Source: Rhynchopus sp. YZ270_cl-10
Taxonomy: Eukaryota; Euglenozoa; Diplonemea; Diplonemida; Diplonemidae
Direction: 5' to 3'
Assembly: GCA_964035575.1 (NCBI GenBank)
Contig: OZ037853.1
Span: 156,501 to 220,500 of the forward strand
Length of the DNA: 64,000 nt
The first letter of the stretch is position 1; each line of letters starts with the position of its first letter. This document shows positions 21,159-31,548 of the stretch, in pieces. The notes under the pieces are model-generated. The model did not search any database, was not told the DNA's origin, and saw only the letters and a list, made by a program, of their open reading frames with translations. A program made the position numbers and the translations under genes.

Positions 21159-22130
21159 TTGCATTTGGTGTGATGAGGTGGAGAAGGTGTGTGGGAAAGA
21201 AACTAGAAGGCAAACCTGCTGCCACCAAGACAAGACTCTGGACAGGAGCAACGCCCGTACGGGCGTGCTGTGTCGTGTCTGCTGCACACCCACATGCACA
21301 CTGTGTTGTCCTGAGGGTCGCAAGGTGAACTCGAAACAAGGGAAAACGGGTGCACACCGTGTAAGGGGGGTGGTCAGTAGGGGCTGGTGCAAAGTAAATT
21401 TTACTCTATTTTACTTCTTTCTGCTTGGAGATTCACAAACAAAGACTCGATCTTTTTTTCAACAGAACGACCACAAAAACACTTTCATTCCAAAAAACCT
21501 TTTTTTTTTTTTGATAAATTGTTGGAGTAGTGTAGTTGCCTCGGTTGTGTTGCCACAGTTGTGCAATCTCCACTGTGTTTTTTTTGTACAGAGGTGTACT
21601 TTCCGTTTTAAATAATATACCCCCCTCCCCTCTCCTGAGCCCCTCCCCACCTTTTGTAACATGGATGGTTCCCTTACTCCTCTACAGTGTTCATGGACTG
21701 GCACCTTCGGTTGCACTGTGCGGAAGCCCTTCTGCATTGCATTGCTTAAACCTGACTCCAACTGCAGTGCCCTGGCACCGTTGCTTTACGCTGCAGAGAG
21801 AAACCTGACACAGCGACTGAGCTCGACATCAACCCAGCGCACGTCGGTTGTTTGCAGGGTCTGTTGCGACTGATGCGTTTCCCTGTTGATGGGACCAGGC
21901 GTACAGTGTTCTTCGAGTACGCTGCCAGGGTGTCGTGGTGTAGTGGGTGGAGTCACAGAATGGCACAGAATTGGGGCGTGGGTGCGATGAGGGTGAAGGT
22001 CTCGAGGGGGTGGGGACACATAGTGTCTTGTCATGCCACTGCAGTCGGGATGTCGATGCACCACTGCCATCCCATCACTGTGCGCGCCCGTCCTGCGAGC
22101 TGTTGCAGTGCGTTGCGGGAGGAATGGCCT
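21159..22130. other. Spacer between LRR paralogues 4 and 5
   Basis: Shared 5' flank to about 21240, a GTTGCCTCGG-type dispersed repeat at about 21513-21577, then a GC-richer stretch (21660-22130) with short open frames on both strands but no recognisable protein. The last part (GAGGGTGTGCGTCGTG...) is a conserved 3' flank seen behind several LRR paralogues. Confidence 0.5.
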
Positions 22131-22181
22131 GTGAGGGTGTGCGTCGTGCAGCTTCGAGGTCGCAGTGCGCAGCTGGCGGCG

Positions 22182-23092
22182 TCACTCTGCGTGTCTCAGT
22201 CGCTTGCGGGATTCCTCAAGTGGTTCGTCTCTGCTGCGTTTCGGGCGGGATTCAACCACTAACTTCTGCAGTTTTTTCGTCAACATGCTCGACACAACAT
22301 CGCTGCAGCCGGTGAGGTAGATGCTCTCCAACGAAGTGCAGTTACCAAGAAAGCAGACGGGGTTAATATGTTCCATGTACACAATTTGTGTAACATGGAT
22401 CAACCCAGAGAGGTCGATGCTTGTCAATGAAGTGCAGGAGTTAAGAAAGCAGGCCCCAACTCGTGTGACACTGCTCACCGGTGCCAAGTGCAGTGAACGC
22501 AAACCACTACATCCATCAAGACAGCTGTGGCCAATGTGTGTGACACGGCTCAGTGGTGTCAAGTCCAGTGAACACAAAGCAGTGCATCCTCGAAGGAAGT
22601 TGTTCTCAATGTGTGTAACAGGGATCAACCCAGAAAGGTTGATGCTTGTCAATGAAGTGCACTTCATAAGAAAGCTGTGCCTAATATGGGTCACAACAGA
22701 CTCAGCACTCAGATCAAGACTCGTAAACGGTGACATCCACAAGAAGTTATCAGGAATCACCGTCGCAACCTCCGCCTGCAGAAGCAAACTCGCCACCTCA
22801 GGATCCGTCACAGTCTCCAGCTCCCAGCCGTGATGTCAGTCTCACCCAACGCAAGAAGTGCTGCTCTGGCCTCGTGTTTCTTCACCATCGTCAACACAAC
22901 CGTGTCTCCAGCACTCAGCTGCGTCATGTCGTATCCTTCGTCCACCGCCACCCCACCGAAACTCATCACAAAGCCGTCTTCAGGCAACCCTACTGCAGAC
23001 GCCACCTTCCGACGCATCACCGCAGGTGTGTCATCCTCACCCAGCTCCACCGTATCCTTCACTCCGTTCAACCCTTCGATAGTCAAATCCAT
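22182..23092 (-). pseudogene. Ubiquitin-fold/LRR paralogue 5 (frameshifted)
   Basis: The first frame runs from the conserved ATG at 23092 through the Ub-like module to GETDITAG, then reads out of frame. The second frame (22182 to about 22811) holds the rest of the linker, five LRRs, and the tail with the KRSR/RKRLR basic pair. One C is missing near 22825 compared with paralogue 1 (CAGCTCCCAG against CAGCCTCCCAG). No other lesion is seen. CAACACAG lies 21 nt upstream of the ATG. It is either a young pseudogene or an assembly error. The break is in the same linker as in paralogue 2. Confidence 0.8.
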
Positions 23093-23203
23093 ATTTTTAC
23101 CAAAGCCTTTTCCCTGTGTTGGTGATGAGATGAAAGGTATGTGGGACAGAAAGAAGAAGACGGCACACCTGCTGCCACCAAGACCACAGAATGACACACA
23201 CAC

Positions 23204-24023
23204 ACGGGGGTGCTAACTTCTGAGCTCACTTTGCTCACTCCGAATGGCGGCGTCCTGGTGCATCACAGCACACAAACAGGGAATACGCAATCAGGGATTC
23301 CAGTCTCCTTCACCGCGTTCTTCGGAATGGCCCTAACTTGCACCTCCGGCCACGGGAGCACCGCAGTTGAACGAAAGAATTTTGACAATTTTCCTGATGA
23401 AGATGTAGTGTGTGTGAGTGAGAATGGGGAGCACGGGAGGGAAAAAGACGACTCGTGGATACTGAAAAATTTCCTTGGAAATGCACACATGTCTTATAAA
23501 AATCCTGATGTAGCGCAAAGTGAAATGATGTGAAAAAGAAATGGATAAGTCGTTAACAAGTCAAATGTTGGCTTTCTTTTTGTCTGATTTCTCAACACAC
23601 TTCGTATGGAGGAAAAAAAATGGAAGGTGTGTGTAATTCCTCAACGCTCCACCTTGGTAAAACGAAACAGCCAGAGCCCCAAACTCCAGGGAAAAGCAAA
23701 GTCGGAAATGAATAGTGTACAGATGTGGAAGTGGCAGTGTGTGACACTCCAAAAACCAAGTGGTCAAAGCACAATGCATGCCTGGTGGTGAAAACACCCG
23801 CAACAAGCAAGTCTGCAGGTGTTATGTTCACTCCAAATCTAACGTAAACATCCACAAAACGAACAGAACACATGTGTAATCGCAACACATCTTGGAAAAG
23901 ACGTGTGAATATGAACAGACAGCACACTTAGTGCACTGCCAGTGTAACACCTCGACAAGCCGCTCTTCTGTCCTCGCACAACGCACCCGCAGTGGCATGA
24001 GGGCACCACCGCACGAGGCAGTA
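23204..24023. other. Spacer 3' of the NACHT gene
   Basis: No supported gene; a 107-codon plus-strand frame (23210-23533) has no recognisable domain. From about 23870 to 24023 the sequence matches 43508-43550 plus 44153-44260, the 3' flank of the degenerate NACHT copy, so this flank was part of the duplicated segment. Confidence 0.6.
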
Positions 24024-27000
24024 TCAATACCATTCATGCTCGTCATTCAGACTGCGTATTGGATCAAGACTGTGCATTAGATAGCAAGGCTCGACAGGAC
24101 AAAGAATCCGTCTCGCAAGATCAGGTTCCACAGCTGTGACAGCAGCAATATCGAATTGAGTATATGGACAGGTAAATACACGAGGCACTGTTGGAGGGAC
24201 ACCGATCACTCTCTTCAGCCGCAACCCATCAATCGTGCCGTCTTCCCCAGTGCAGAGGGTCCACACACGCACAGTGCTGTCCTCGCAAGCACAGATCACT
24301 TCGTTTCCATCAGGGCTCACAGCAACGTTGCGCAAACGATAATGTGCCCTGATATCTGCCACCTGAGCACCAGTGGTCATGCTCCACACAGTCACACTGT
24401 CCGTCTCAGTAATCGCCACCACGTGAGCTTCATCAGGTGTCAGTGCTACTACTGACACCTCGGCACGACGAACACGCTTCAAGGAGAAGGCCTCCTCCCC
24501 GCTGGCAACATCCCACACACGTGCAGTCCCGTCTCTTGAGCATGAAACAAGACGACACCCATCGCGAGTCAAGGCAACGCCTGTGACAGCTCTAGTATGT
24601 CCTTTGAACACCATCGTCTCTTCTCCAGTGCGAAGGTTCCACATGTGTAGGTTGGCCTCTCCAAATGATATCTCCTCGTGTGAAACGACACGCACTCCAT
24701 CAGGAATCAGCACAGATGCTCCAGGATTGAAACCGTGAGGACAAGTAGGTCCTGCATATTCTGACACCTTCTCCCCAGTCGGCATGCTCCACACATACGT
24801 AAAGTAAGTGTTCTGTGAAGACCTTGTACAGGTCACCACGTGAGATGCATCGGGAGACACTGCAAAGCAAAGCAGTGTTCCACACTGTTTCAAGAACACC
24901 GCAAACTCACTGGAATCTGTGCATAAAGGCCGCACGTTCCCCGTCGCAACCTCCCACACACACGCTCTCCTTTCGCCAGCGTCGTCGCAAGAGCAATAAA
25001 CTACGTGAGAACCATCTGGGGACACCGCAGCAGCAACATCACCATTTTTGAATATCCCTGCTTCAACTACCTGTATCTGCCTGCCGGTGGATGCGTTCCA
25101 GATGGAGTTCCTCTTGCCACCGTACGAAATGATAGATCCATCAGGGGCCACTGCCACAGACCCGCCTGAGGGTCTTTCGAAACCTGGTGTCTCCTTCCCG
25201 GTCGTGATGTTCCACACTCGAACAGTCTTGTCTAAGTAGGAGCATGAAACCACGTGGCATCCATCTGGTGATACTGTCACTGCACTCACAGCATTAGTAT
25301 GCCCTTGCAACACCGTCACCTCCTTCCCAGTCGAAATGCTCCAAACGTGCACAGTGCCCCTCCCGGATCCAGCAACCACCTGACATCCATCGGGAGTAAC
25401 TGTCACTGCTCTCAACTCGTCGTCTGCATGGAACACCATCACCTCTGCCCCAGTGGAGAGGTTCCAAAGATGTGCGCCATCAAAGCACGAAACAACATGG
25501 CATCCATCGGGAGTGACTGCCAGTGCATGCGACTCCTCCACACAGCAAGGCCACTGCATCTCCTGCTTCCCCGTCACCAGATCCCATACGCACAGCACCT
25601 CCTCAGAGCATGTCACTATTTGACTTCCATCCTTCGCAATAACCATGCTGCGAATGTCAGGCGACTTTATTGCCAGCACTTCCATCCCCGTCGAGAGATC
25701 CCACACACGGATGCCGTCTTCAGGAGAAGTTGAAACAACTTTAGAACTGTCGGGAGTGACAGCCACTTCACGCACATCTCCGACGGCTTCCAAGACGAAC
25801 ACTTCCCCCCAAGTGTGCATATCCCACACACGCACAGTTCTGTCACCCGAGCACGAAACTACGCGGGTTCCGTCAGGTGATACTGCTACTCCATGGATCG
25901 TCTCCGAAAGTCCGTAAAATGCCATCACTTCTTCACCAGAAGACATGCTCCACACATGTACTCTGTGGTCATAGCCAGCTGTTACTATTTGACTGCCATC
26001 AGGTGTCACTGCTACATCATAGTCACCGTGATACAGTACAGGAAGTGGTGTGCCAAGGGAGCAGTCAGGCAGCATCGTGCCACCCATGTCGCAGGTGTTG
26101 AACTCAGTGTGCTCCAGCCAGCAGTTCGAGAAGGAAGCGCCCGTCAGCACCGTCTCCACAAACAGAGACCCGCGCAGGTCGCAGTTCGACACACGGATCC
26201 CGCTCAGGTCCTCCCCACTCACAGGGATGCGTGCACGTGCCAGCAGTGCTGCTGCATTCGACCCTGCTGTCACAGCACCCTCCCCACCAACACCTGCAGC
26301 TCCACCTGCACTGCCGCGTGTCGCCTTCACAGCCGCAAGCAGCTCTGTGCAGGCACGTTCGTACAGCACACTGTCTCCACACACCAGCGCCGCAAAGAAC
26401 CCAAGCACACGCTGCGAGTCCTTGCTGAAGCTCCGCTGCACCAGCGTCCCCAGTGTCCCTGCCGGATCACGTGCAAGCCGCCGTGCTGCAAGGTGCTCCC
26501 CAAGCGACTTGTGCCGGAACGTGAACGCACTCCGCTCCTCCCCAAAGTCCTCAATCCGGAACGGCAGGCAGCGGAAGCACGCATCCCGCACAGCTTCACA
26601 CACACCGTGCTGCGAATCAAGAACCTCCGACGCCACACCCACAGTCCCCTGCCACTCGTTTGTCTCCAGCATCCTGCATGCAACAAGCTCCCCTGCACGC
26701 ACCACATCCTCCAAAGACACATCCGAAACAGCACCAGCAACAGCAACTCCACCAGACGCCATCTCCTTCTTCGTCCACGTCTCCAGGTAGGTCTCGTAGA
26801 TCACCTCCTCAGAAGCCTTCCCGCTGCACTGCGCGTGGCACGCCATGTGCAGCACAAACGGGTTCCGCAGCTGCACAAGTCCCTCAACGTCCTCCTCACG
26901 CACGAAGACTGTGCGCTCTTCCTTGTGGGCTGACTTCTCCTTCTCCTTCTCCTCTTTGTGTTCCTTCTCCCAGGCTGTGTTTGCACGCTTGATGTACGTT

Positions 27001-29327
27001 CTCGCATCCACCTCTGTGAACGGCTGCATGTACAGAGCACGCACACCAGCCCCACACACACCAGACGGAGACGTGTCCACACCCTTCAGGTACTCACCAC
27101 GCACAGTCACAACAACGCTGCAGTGTGCCTCCACCCACGGGTGCCGGCACAGAAGGCCACCTTCAGCCACCACAGCACCCACATCCTCCTGCGTCAGCCC
27201 CACCTCGTCCAGCGAGTCCAGCACCAGCACCACCTCGTACGTCTCCGCAAGGAACGCACGGTCCGCCTCCCGCAGCGCAAACGACTCCAGCACAAACCTG
27301 TCCAGCCCTCCCTTCTCAAGCAGGTGCTGCTTCACAGTCGGCAGTGCCACAAACACAGGGAAGTACGGCTTCGCATCCGCATCCGCATCCGCAGTCACAT
27401 CACTCACCACGCTGTTTCTGTTTCTGTTTCTGTTCCTCTTTGTGTCTTCGTTGCTGGTGCTTTCGCTCTTCTTCGCAGACGTTGCAAGGTCGCTCAGAAT
27501 TGCAATCGAAGCAGACGTCTTCCCGCTCCCTCCTTCTCCGATCACACACAGCACACCACACGTCCCTTGTCTTTCTTCTCTCGCCTCCACATCAGGCTTG
27601 CGCTCTGTGTGTGTGCCCGCTGCTGCCTGTGTGCACACGGAAGACATCTGCTTCCCATCTCCACTTCCACCTCCACGTGCACGAAGCCACCCACGCACCT
27701 CCTCCATCAGCGGACGTGTCTCCGACTCATCCACACGTGTGTCGTCCCCCACACGCCCCTCCACGTACTGCGCAAGGTAGTCCTCGAAGAACGCGACTGT
27801 GTGTCCCATCACCTCCTGCAGCGCACCCACCTGCTCAGCCGCACTCGTCTCCCCCACACCAACACCACCCTTCCCCGCACCAGAACACACCTCCTGCATC
27901 ACAATCACGTCAAAGCGCAGCCCCATCATCCGCAGCAACGTCGGCGAAAGCTTCCACTGCACCCGGTACTCGATGTTCGCTGTGTACAGCAGCTCGTCCT
28001 CAGAAGCATACACAGACGAGAACTTCACGTCTGCAGCACCCTCCTTCGCCACCACCACAAAGAACGTGCCCCCCTTCCCGTACATGAAGCTCCGAGCCAC
28101 ATCCCGCTTCAGTGTTGTCGACGTGAAGCAGTTCCACACAATGTGCGTATTCAGCGCGTACTTCGAAGACACGTTCACATTGATCCCGCGGAACACAGTT
28201 CGCAGCTGCTTCCGCCGGCTCCCAATCAGCCGGTCCAGACCACGGATCAGCGGCGCAAAGGTCGCAATCACGTGCAGCTGCGGGGGTGCGGGCGACAGCT
28301 CAAACACGTTCGGTGCTGTCTTCTCAGGTGTCCCCTTCCACTCCTTCACCGCAGCCAGCTGCCCCACAGCACGCATCGCAGTGTTCATCGTCATGTACAG
28401 CGCAAGCGACTGTGATTTCACATCAGCAGCACTCCCGTGGTTGTCCAGCACAGCCCGCTCCGTCAGTTTGATGTACCGCAGCTTCCCGTCAGGCCCTTTC
28501 GCAATCTGCGGTGTGCCGTCCTTCTCGTCGCACACAACATCCCCGCCGCTGTCCAGCACATACTCCACACAGTCAGACGTGAACAGGAACCCCGACAGCA
28601 GCAGCTCAAACGGGTCGCGTGCCGCCATCCAGTCCTCCACCTCCACGTGCCCATCACGCGTCCCCGCAGCCTCCCTCCGTCCTCTCATGTCCTCCAGCAG
28701 ACGCTTGCACACCACACGGAACCCCGCCTCCATGTGCCGCACGTGTTCGTCTGTGTAGCCCAACGGCGGATCCACCTTTGGCAGACCACGCAGCCAGCAC
28801 AGCAGGTGTGCCCCGCTGCTGCTCTTGTTGTTCTCCTTCCGCAGCCACTCCACCTTCCGTCCGCCAGTGTGCCGCAGTGCACTCGTGTCCCCGTCGTCTT
28901 CTCCCAGTGAGCCTGCAGAGGTGTTTGCTTTCTTCGTTTTTGCATTTGTGCCAATTTGGGAGTTAGTCATTGATGTTGTACCCGCCACAGCTGTCCCGAC
29001 GCCTTTGGCCAGATACACCTGCACAGCATCCTCCACTTCCACAAGGATCTCTGCTGCATGTGCCCCCAGCTCCGCCTCAAGTCGCCCCCGCACATCCGCG
29101 TCCCTGTGCTGCAGTGCGTACCACAGCGGCACCTTCCCGTCCCTGTCACGCACGTTCCCTGCCCCGCTCTGCACAAGAAACCGCACTGCCTCCACGTCCC
29201 CCGCAAGCACGGCACTGTGCAGCATTGTCCTCCTGCTTCTGCCGTACACTGCGTCGACGTGCCTGTCCTTGCATAGAATGGACTTCGCAACGTCGTACTG
29301 TTGCGTCTTCGAGACTGCGGAGCCCAT
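24024..29327 (-). CDS. Ankyrin-ADP-ribosyltransferase-NACHT-WD40 protein (STAND NTPase)
   Basis: 1767 aa in a single open frame. N-terminus MGSAVSK is a classic N-myristoylation signal (Gly2, Ser6, Lys7), predicting membrane attachment. Ankyrin repeats lie at about 32-100. Residues about 290-480 match arginine-type mono-ADP-ribosyltransferases: Arg380 in TVFRG, Ser403 in FTSTT, and the E-x-E motif Glu443-Asp-Glu445, so the catalytic R-S-E set is present. A NACHT ATPase follows: Walker A GEGGSGKT (597-604), Walker B VLVLDSLDE (about 700-708), and FRHKSLGEHLAARRL near 937. Pentapeptide-like repeats at about 1038-1092 lead to exactly 14 WD motifs (VWSM/VWDL type, about 1105-1720), enough for two seven-bladed propellers. 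Inferred role: ligand-triggered oligomerisation switching on protein ADP-ribosylation. A degenerate paralogue lies at 44.5-48.2 kb. Confidence 0.92.
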   Translation of the reverse strand: MGSAVSKTQQYDVAKSILCKDRHVDAVYGRSRRTMLHSAVLAGDVEAVRFLVQSGAGNVRDRDGKVPLWYALQHRDADVRGRLEAELGAHAAEILVEVEDAVQVYLAKGVGTAVAGTTSMTNSQIGTNAKTKKANTSAGSLGEDDGDTSALRHTGGRKVEWLRKENNKSSSGAHLLCWLRGLPKVDPPLGYTDEHVRHMEAGFRVVCKRLLEDMRGRREAAGTRDGHVEVEDWMAARDPFELLLSGFLFTSDCVEYVLDSGGDVVCDEKDGTPQIAKGPDGKLRYIKLTERAVLDNHGSAADVKSQSLALYMTMNTAMRAVGQLAAVKEWKGTPEKTAPNVFELSPAPPQLHVIATFAPLIRGLDRLIGSRRKQLRTVFRGINVNVSSKYALNTHIVWNCFTSTTLKRDVARSFMYGKGGTFFVVVAKEGAADVKFSSVYASEDELLYTANIEYRVQWKLSPTLLRMMGLRFDVIVMQEVCSGAGKGGVGVGETSAAEQVGALQEVMGHTVAFFEDYLAQYVEGRVGDDTRVDESETRPLMEEVRGWLRARGGGSGDGKQMSSVCTQAAAGTHTERKPDVEAREERQGTCGVLCVIGEGGSGKTSASIAILSDLATSAKKSESTSNEDTKRNRNRNRNSVVSDVTADADADAKPYFPVFVALPTVKQHLLEKGGLDRFVLESFALREADRAFLAETYEVVLVLDSLDEVGLTQEDVGAVVAEGGLLCRHPWVEAHCSVVVTVRGEYLKGVDTSPSGVCGAGVRALYMQPFTEVDARTYIKRANTAWEKEHKEEKEKEKSAHKEERTVFVREEDVEGLVQLRNPFVLHMACHAQCSGKASEEVIYETYLETWTKKEMASGGVAVAGAVSDVSLEDVVRAGELVACRMLETNEWQGTVGVASEVLDSQHGVCEAVRDACFRCLPFRIEDFGEERSAFTFRHKSLGEHLAARRLARDPAGTLGTLVQRSFSKDSQRVLGFFAALVCGDSVLYERACTELLAAVKATRGSAGGAAGVGGEGAVTAGSNAAALLARARIPVSGEDLSGIRVSNCDLRGSLFVETVLTGASFSNCWLEHTEFNTCDMGGTMLPDCSLGTPLPVLYHGDYDVAVTPDGSQIVTAGYDHRVHVWSMSSGEEVMAFYGLSETIHGVAVSPDGTRVVSCSGDRTVRVWDMHTWGEVFVLEAVGDVREVAVTPDSSKVVSTSPEDGIRVWDLSTGMEVLAIKSPDIRSMVIAKDGSQIVTCSEEVLCVWDLVTGKQEMQWPCCVEESHALAVTPDGCHVVSCFDGAHLWNLSTGAEVMVFHADDELRAVTVTPDGCQVVAGSGRGTVHVWSISTGKEVTVLQGHTNAVSAVTVSPDGCHVVSCSYLDKTVRVWNITTGKETPGFERPSGGSVAVAPDGSIISYGGKRNSIWNASTGRQIQVVEAGIFKNGDVAAAVSPDGSHVVYCSCDDAGERRACVWEVATGNVRPLCTDSSEFAVFLKQCGTLLCFAVSPDASHVVTCTRSSQNTYFTYVWSMPTGEKVSEYAGPTCPHGFNPGASVLIPDGVRVVSHEEISFGEANLHMWNLRTGEETMVFKGHTRAVTGVALTRDGCRLVSCSRDGTARVWDVASGEEAFSLKRVRRAEVSVVALTPDEAHVVAITETDSVTVWSMTTGAQVADIRAHYRLRNVAVSPDGNEVICACEDSTVRVWTLCTGEDGTIDGLRLKRVIGVPPTVPRVFTCPYTQFDIAAVTAVEPDLARRILCPVEPCYLMHSLDPIRSLNDEHEWY

Positions 29328-29370
29328 CTTAGTGTTGTGTGTTTATTCACAGAGGTGAAGTGTGTTGTCC

Positions 29371-29373
29371 CTG
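29371..29373 (-). other. Putative splice acceptor upstream of the NACHT gene
   Basis: The minus strand shows a C/T-rich run (TTCCTCTTCTTCTTCTCG) then ACACAAACAG-GGACAAC, 43 nt before the ATG. The ACACAAACAG-GGACAACAC block is kept exactly in the paralogue at 48255-48257. Confidence 0.5.
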
Positions 29374-29722
29374 TTTGTGTGTTGTGCGAAGAACGAGAAG
29401 AAGAAGAGGAATCCTTCAGGAAACTCACTTCTGAGGGAATCCCCATGCACTGTGCAGACAAAAATACAACTCTACCGAAGTTGGAACATGTTTCAACGTA
29501 ACCCCACCACAGGCTGGGATTGCTAAGGAACTGCATCAGCTCAAACACCTCTGCTGGGTGACAGGGGAGGGAAGAAAGTGAAAGTTGATCCTGCATTTGT
29601 TTTCTCCTATTTCAACAGGACTGCATTTGTAAGACAAGCCTCGGGTGGGGAACACTGTAAAGTGCCCTTTTGCACCGTAGGGTAGTGAAGCGTCGTGAGG
29701 GTGCTGATGATAAGAATGAGGC

Positions 29723-31077
29723 TCATGCGATGATCTGAAGCCTCTCACATTGGCAGTCACCCTGAGGACGATACGATACTGACATCCGTTGTCTCCCCAA
29801 ACTGCCCCTCGAGGAGCGTGCCAACACCGACTGATGGCATCTCGGACACTCTGTGTCCATCATCGATTTGTTTCCGTGTTCCTGAAAGTCTGGCTCCACC
29901 AACTCCTCCTCCTCTGCCTCAAGCACTGTCTCCAGCTCCTCCAACAGCGCAAGGTGCGCACGCTTCGTGGAGTGCAGAGCGCTGGTCGCAGTCCACCAAG
30001 TCTACGACACCTGGCCAAGAGAGGAGGATTTTGAGTTGATGCAGATCTCCTTCCATCGCTGCAGTGTTGAGTCGTGACAGCGCAGCGTCTGGGTTGGTGA
30101 GCGCGCCTTTGCAGCGCAGGAAGTTCGCCATGGCTGCCAGGTGGCGGGCGTGAATGCGGTCGTCGCGGTTGTGGTGCACGCTCTTCGCCTGGAGTGCGTC
30201 CATGGCGTACTGCAGAGGGGTGCGCTTGAAGTTGTCTGACTCATTGACACAGACTTTGTTGTCGAGAAGCACCATAACGACCTTTGCTGCCTCTGAGTTT
30301 TCTTGCAGCCATTTCGTGCATGCATCAGAGGTCGGGTCGAAGCCGGCAAACTGCGCCTCCAGCTGCCGTCTCACGATGCTGTCCTCATGCCAGAAGAGCC
30401 CCGAGGCACAGCTGGCGACGACGTGAAATGCGTTGCGCCCGGCACGGTTGCGCCCCAATCTCCCCAATCCACATATCAGGCATCGTGTCGTAGATGGTCT
30501 GTTTCAGCCACATGAACGATGTGAAGTCGCCCTTTCCAATCGCATCGCACACTTTGTCTGCAAGAAGCATTTTGTCCTGATCATCATAGAAGGAGCCGTC
30601 GTACCCTGCCTCGCCTATCTGACATAAATCCAGCCCGACTGCGTCGTCCACATCATTCACCTCCAGGTTCTCCTTGAAGCAGCACCGCATCGCCCGCATC
30701 AACAGATACGTCCACACCCCGCTGTACACCGTTGTCACCGCCACCGCAACCAACTGCTTCCCCAACAGCGATCCGTCTCCGCCAAACGCAATGCCCTGCT
30801 TCCCCGCAACCGTCGCATCGCCAAAAAATCCCAATCAAGGACGAACCCACCATCCCAGGCGCGCCTTGCAACGCAAAGCAGTCAAGCACATCGTCAAAGT
30901 AGGGGCTTCTCTGCACGTATTTCATCGCAACATAGGCGCATTCCCATGGATTCCCATGGCGGGGGTTTGGATGAACACGAACGTCGTCGCAAGAATCATA
31001 AACACAGTGCCACCCGTGTTGATCCCTCTCACCGGAGCCGTGTCTGGCAGCGACACATTGTCCCATTCCGACCACAT
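29723..31077 (-). pseudogene. Decayed ammonium transporter (Amt)-ankyrin fusion
   Basis: The first helix typical of Amt proteins is visible near 30970-31030 (INTGGTVFMILATTFVF). The next recognisable piece is the late-family signature FDDVLDCFALQGAPG, then GSSLIGIF, a further helix, and the cytosolic GLDLCQIGEAGYD, so the helices between were deleted. The frame then continues into ankyrin-like repeats (TPLQYAMDAL, LNTAAMEGDLHQLKILLSW, SALHEAC) and an acidic, Cys-containing end. Reading requires at least four frames in succession (shifts near 30950, 30820, 30460 and 29935), so the gene is dead. Amt proteins move ammonium across membranes. A C-terminal ankyrin extension is unusual and presumably regulatory or anchoring. 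Function here is inferred only from homology. Confidence 0.75.
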
Positions 31078-31128
31078 CGGATGGGGGTCACCAAAAGGAG
31101 ATACTATAAAAACAAAGTGCAATAAATT

Positions 31129-31222
31129 CGTCGTACACAGAGACGCCGTCTTCACTCTTTGATGTCACGCCTGACTCTTCCAGCACAAAGGTCACATCCA
31201 GCATATTGTTAAGGGCTCTGTT
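31129..31222 (-). pseudogene. Fragment of a Ub-fold/WD40 paralogue (5' end)
   Basis: This 94-bp piece joins two non-adjacent parts of the neighbouring gene: a match to about 32125-32155 and a match to the start region about 32650-32725 (including GACTCTTCCAGCACAAAGG). It is an internally deleted remnant of a tandem copy. Confidence 0.65.
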
Positions 31223-31548
31223 GTGTTTGATGTGATGGCATTTGGCAAGTTGCAGCGTCTGTGCATAACGTCCAGCTCAGGCGAAAAGAAGATAAAGTGC
31301 AAAAAGAAGTGACTCGAGATACAATGCCTTGCCTGGCAGTGTAGCGTGACCAGAACACCGTGGGTGGACCCGCGGCCGACCCCCCTAGACACAGATGGCG
31401 TGCGAATAGGTTTCTTTGCATGATTCTTCGCATTCGGGGGGAAAGCTAAAAGGGGTTTCTTGGGGGTGTTTTGAGGGTCTTGGGTTGTTTTGCTGGCACC
31501 CTGGGGTATATTCATCACCACCCTCCCCTCCCCTCCCTTGGTCACACA

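Noticed and set aside
25893-28758. Long plus-strand frames (up to 485 codons) opposite the NACHT gene
   Set aside because: They are antisense shadows of GC-rich codons: His/Arg/Ser/Pro-rich with no domain. The minus frame has coherent ART, NACHT and WD motifs.
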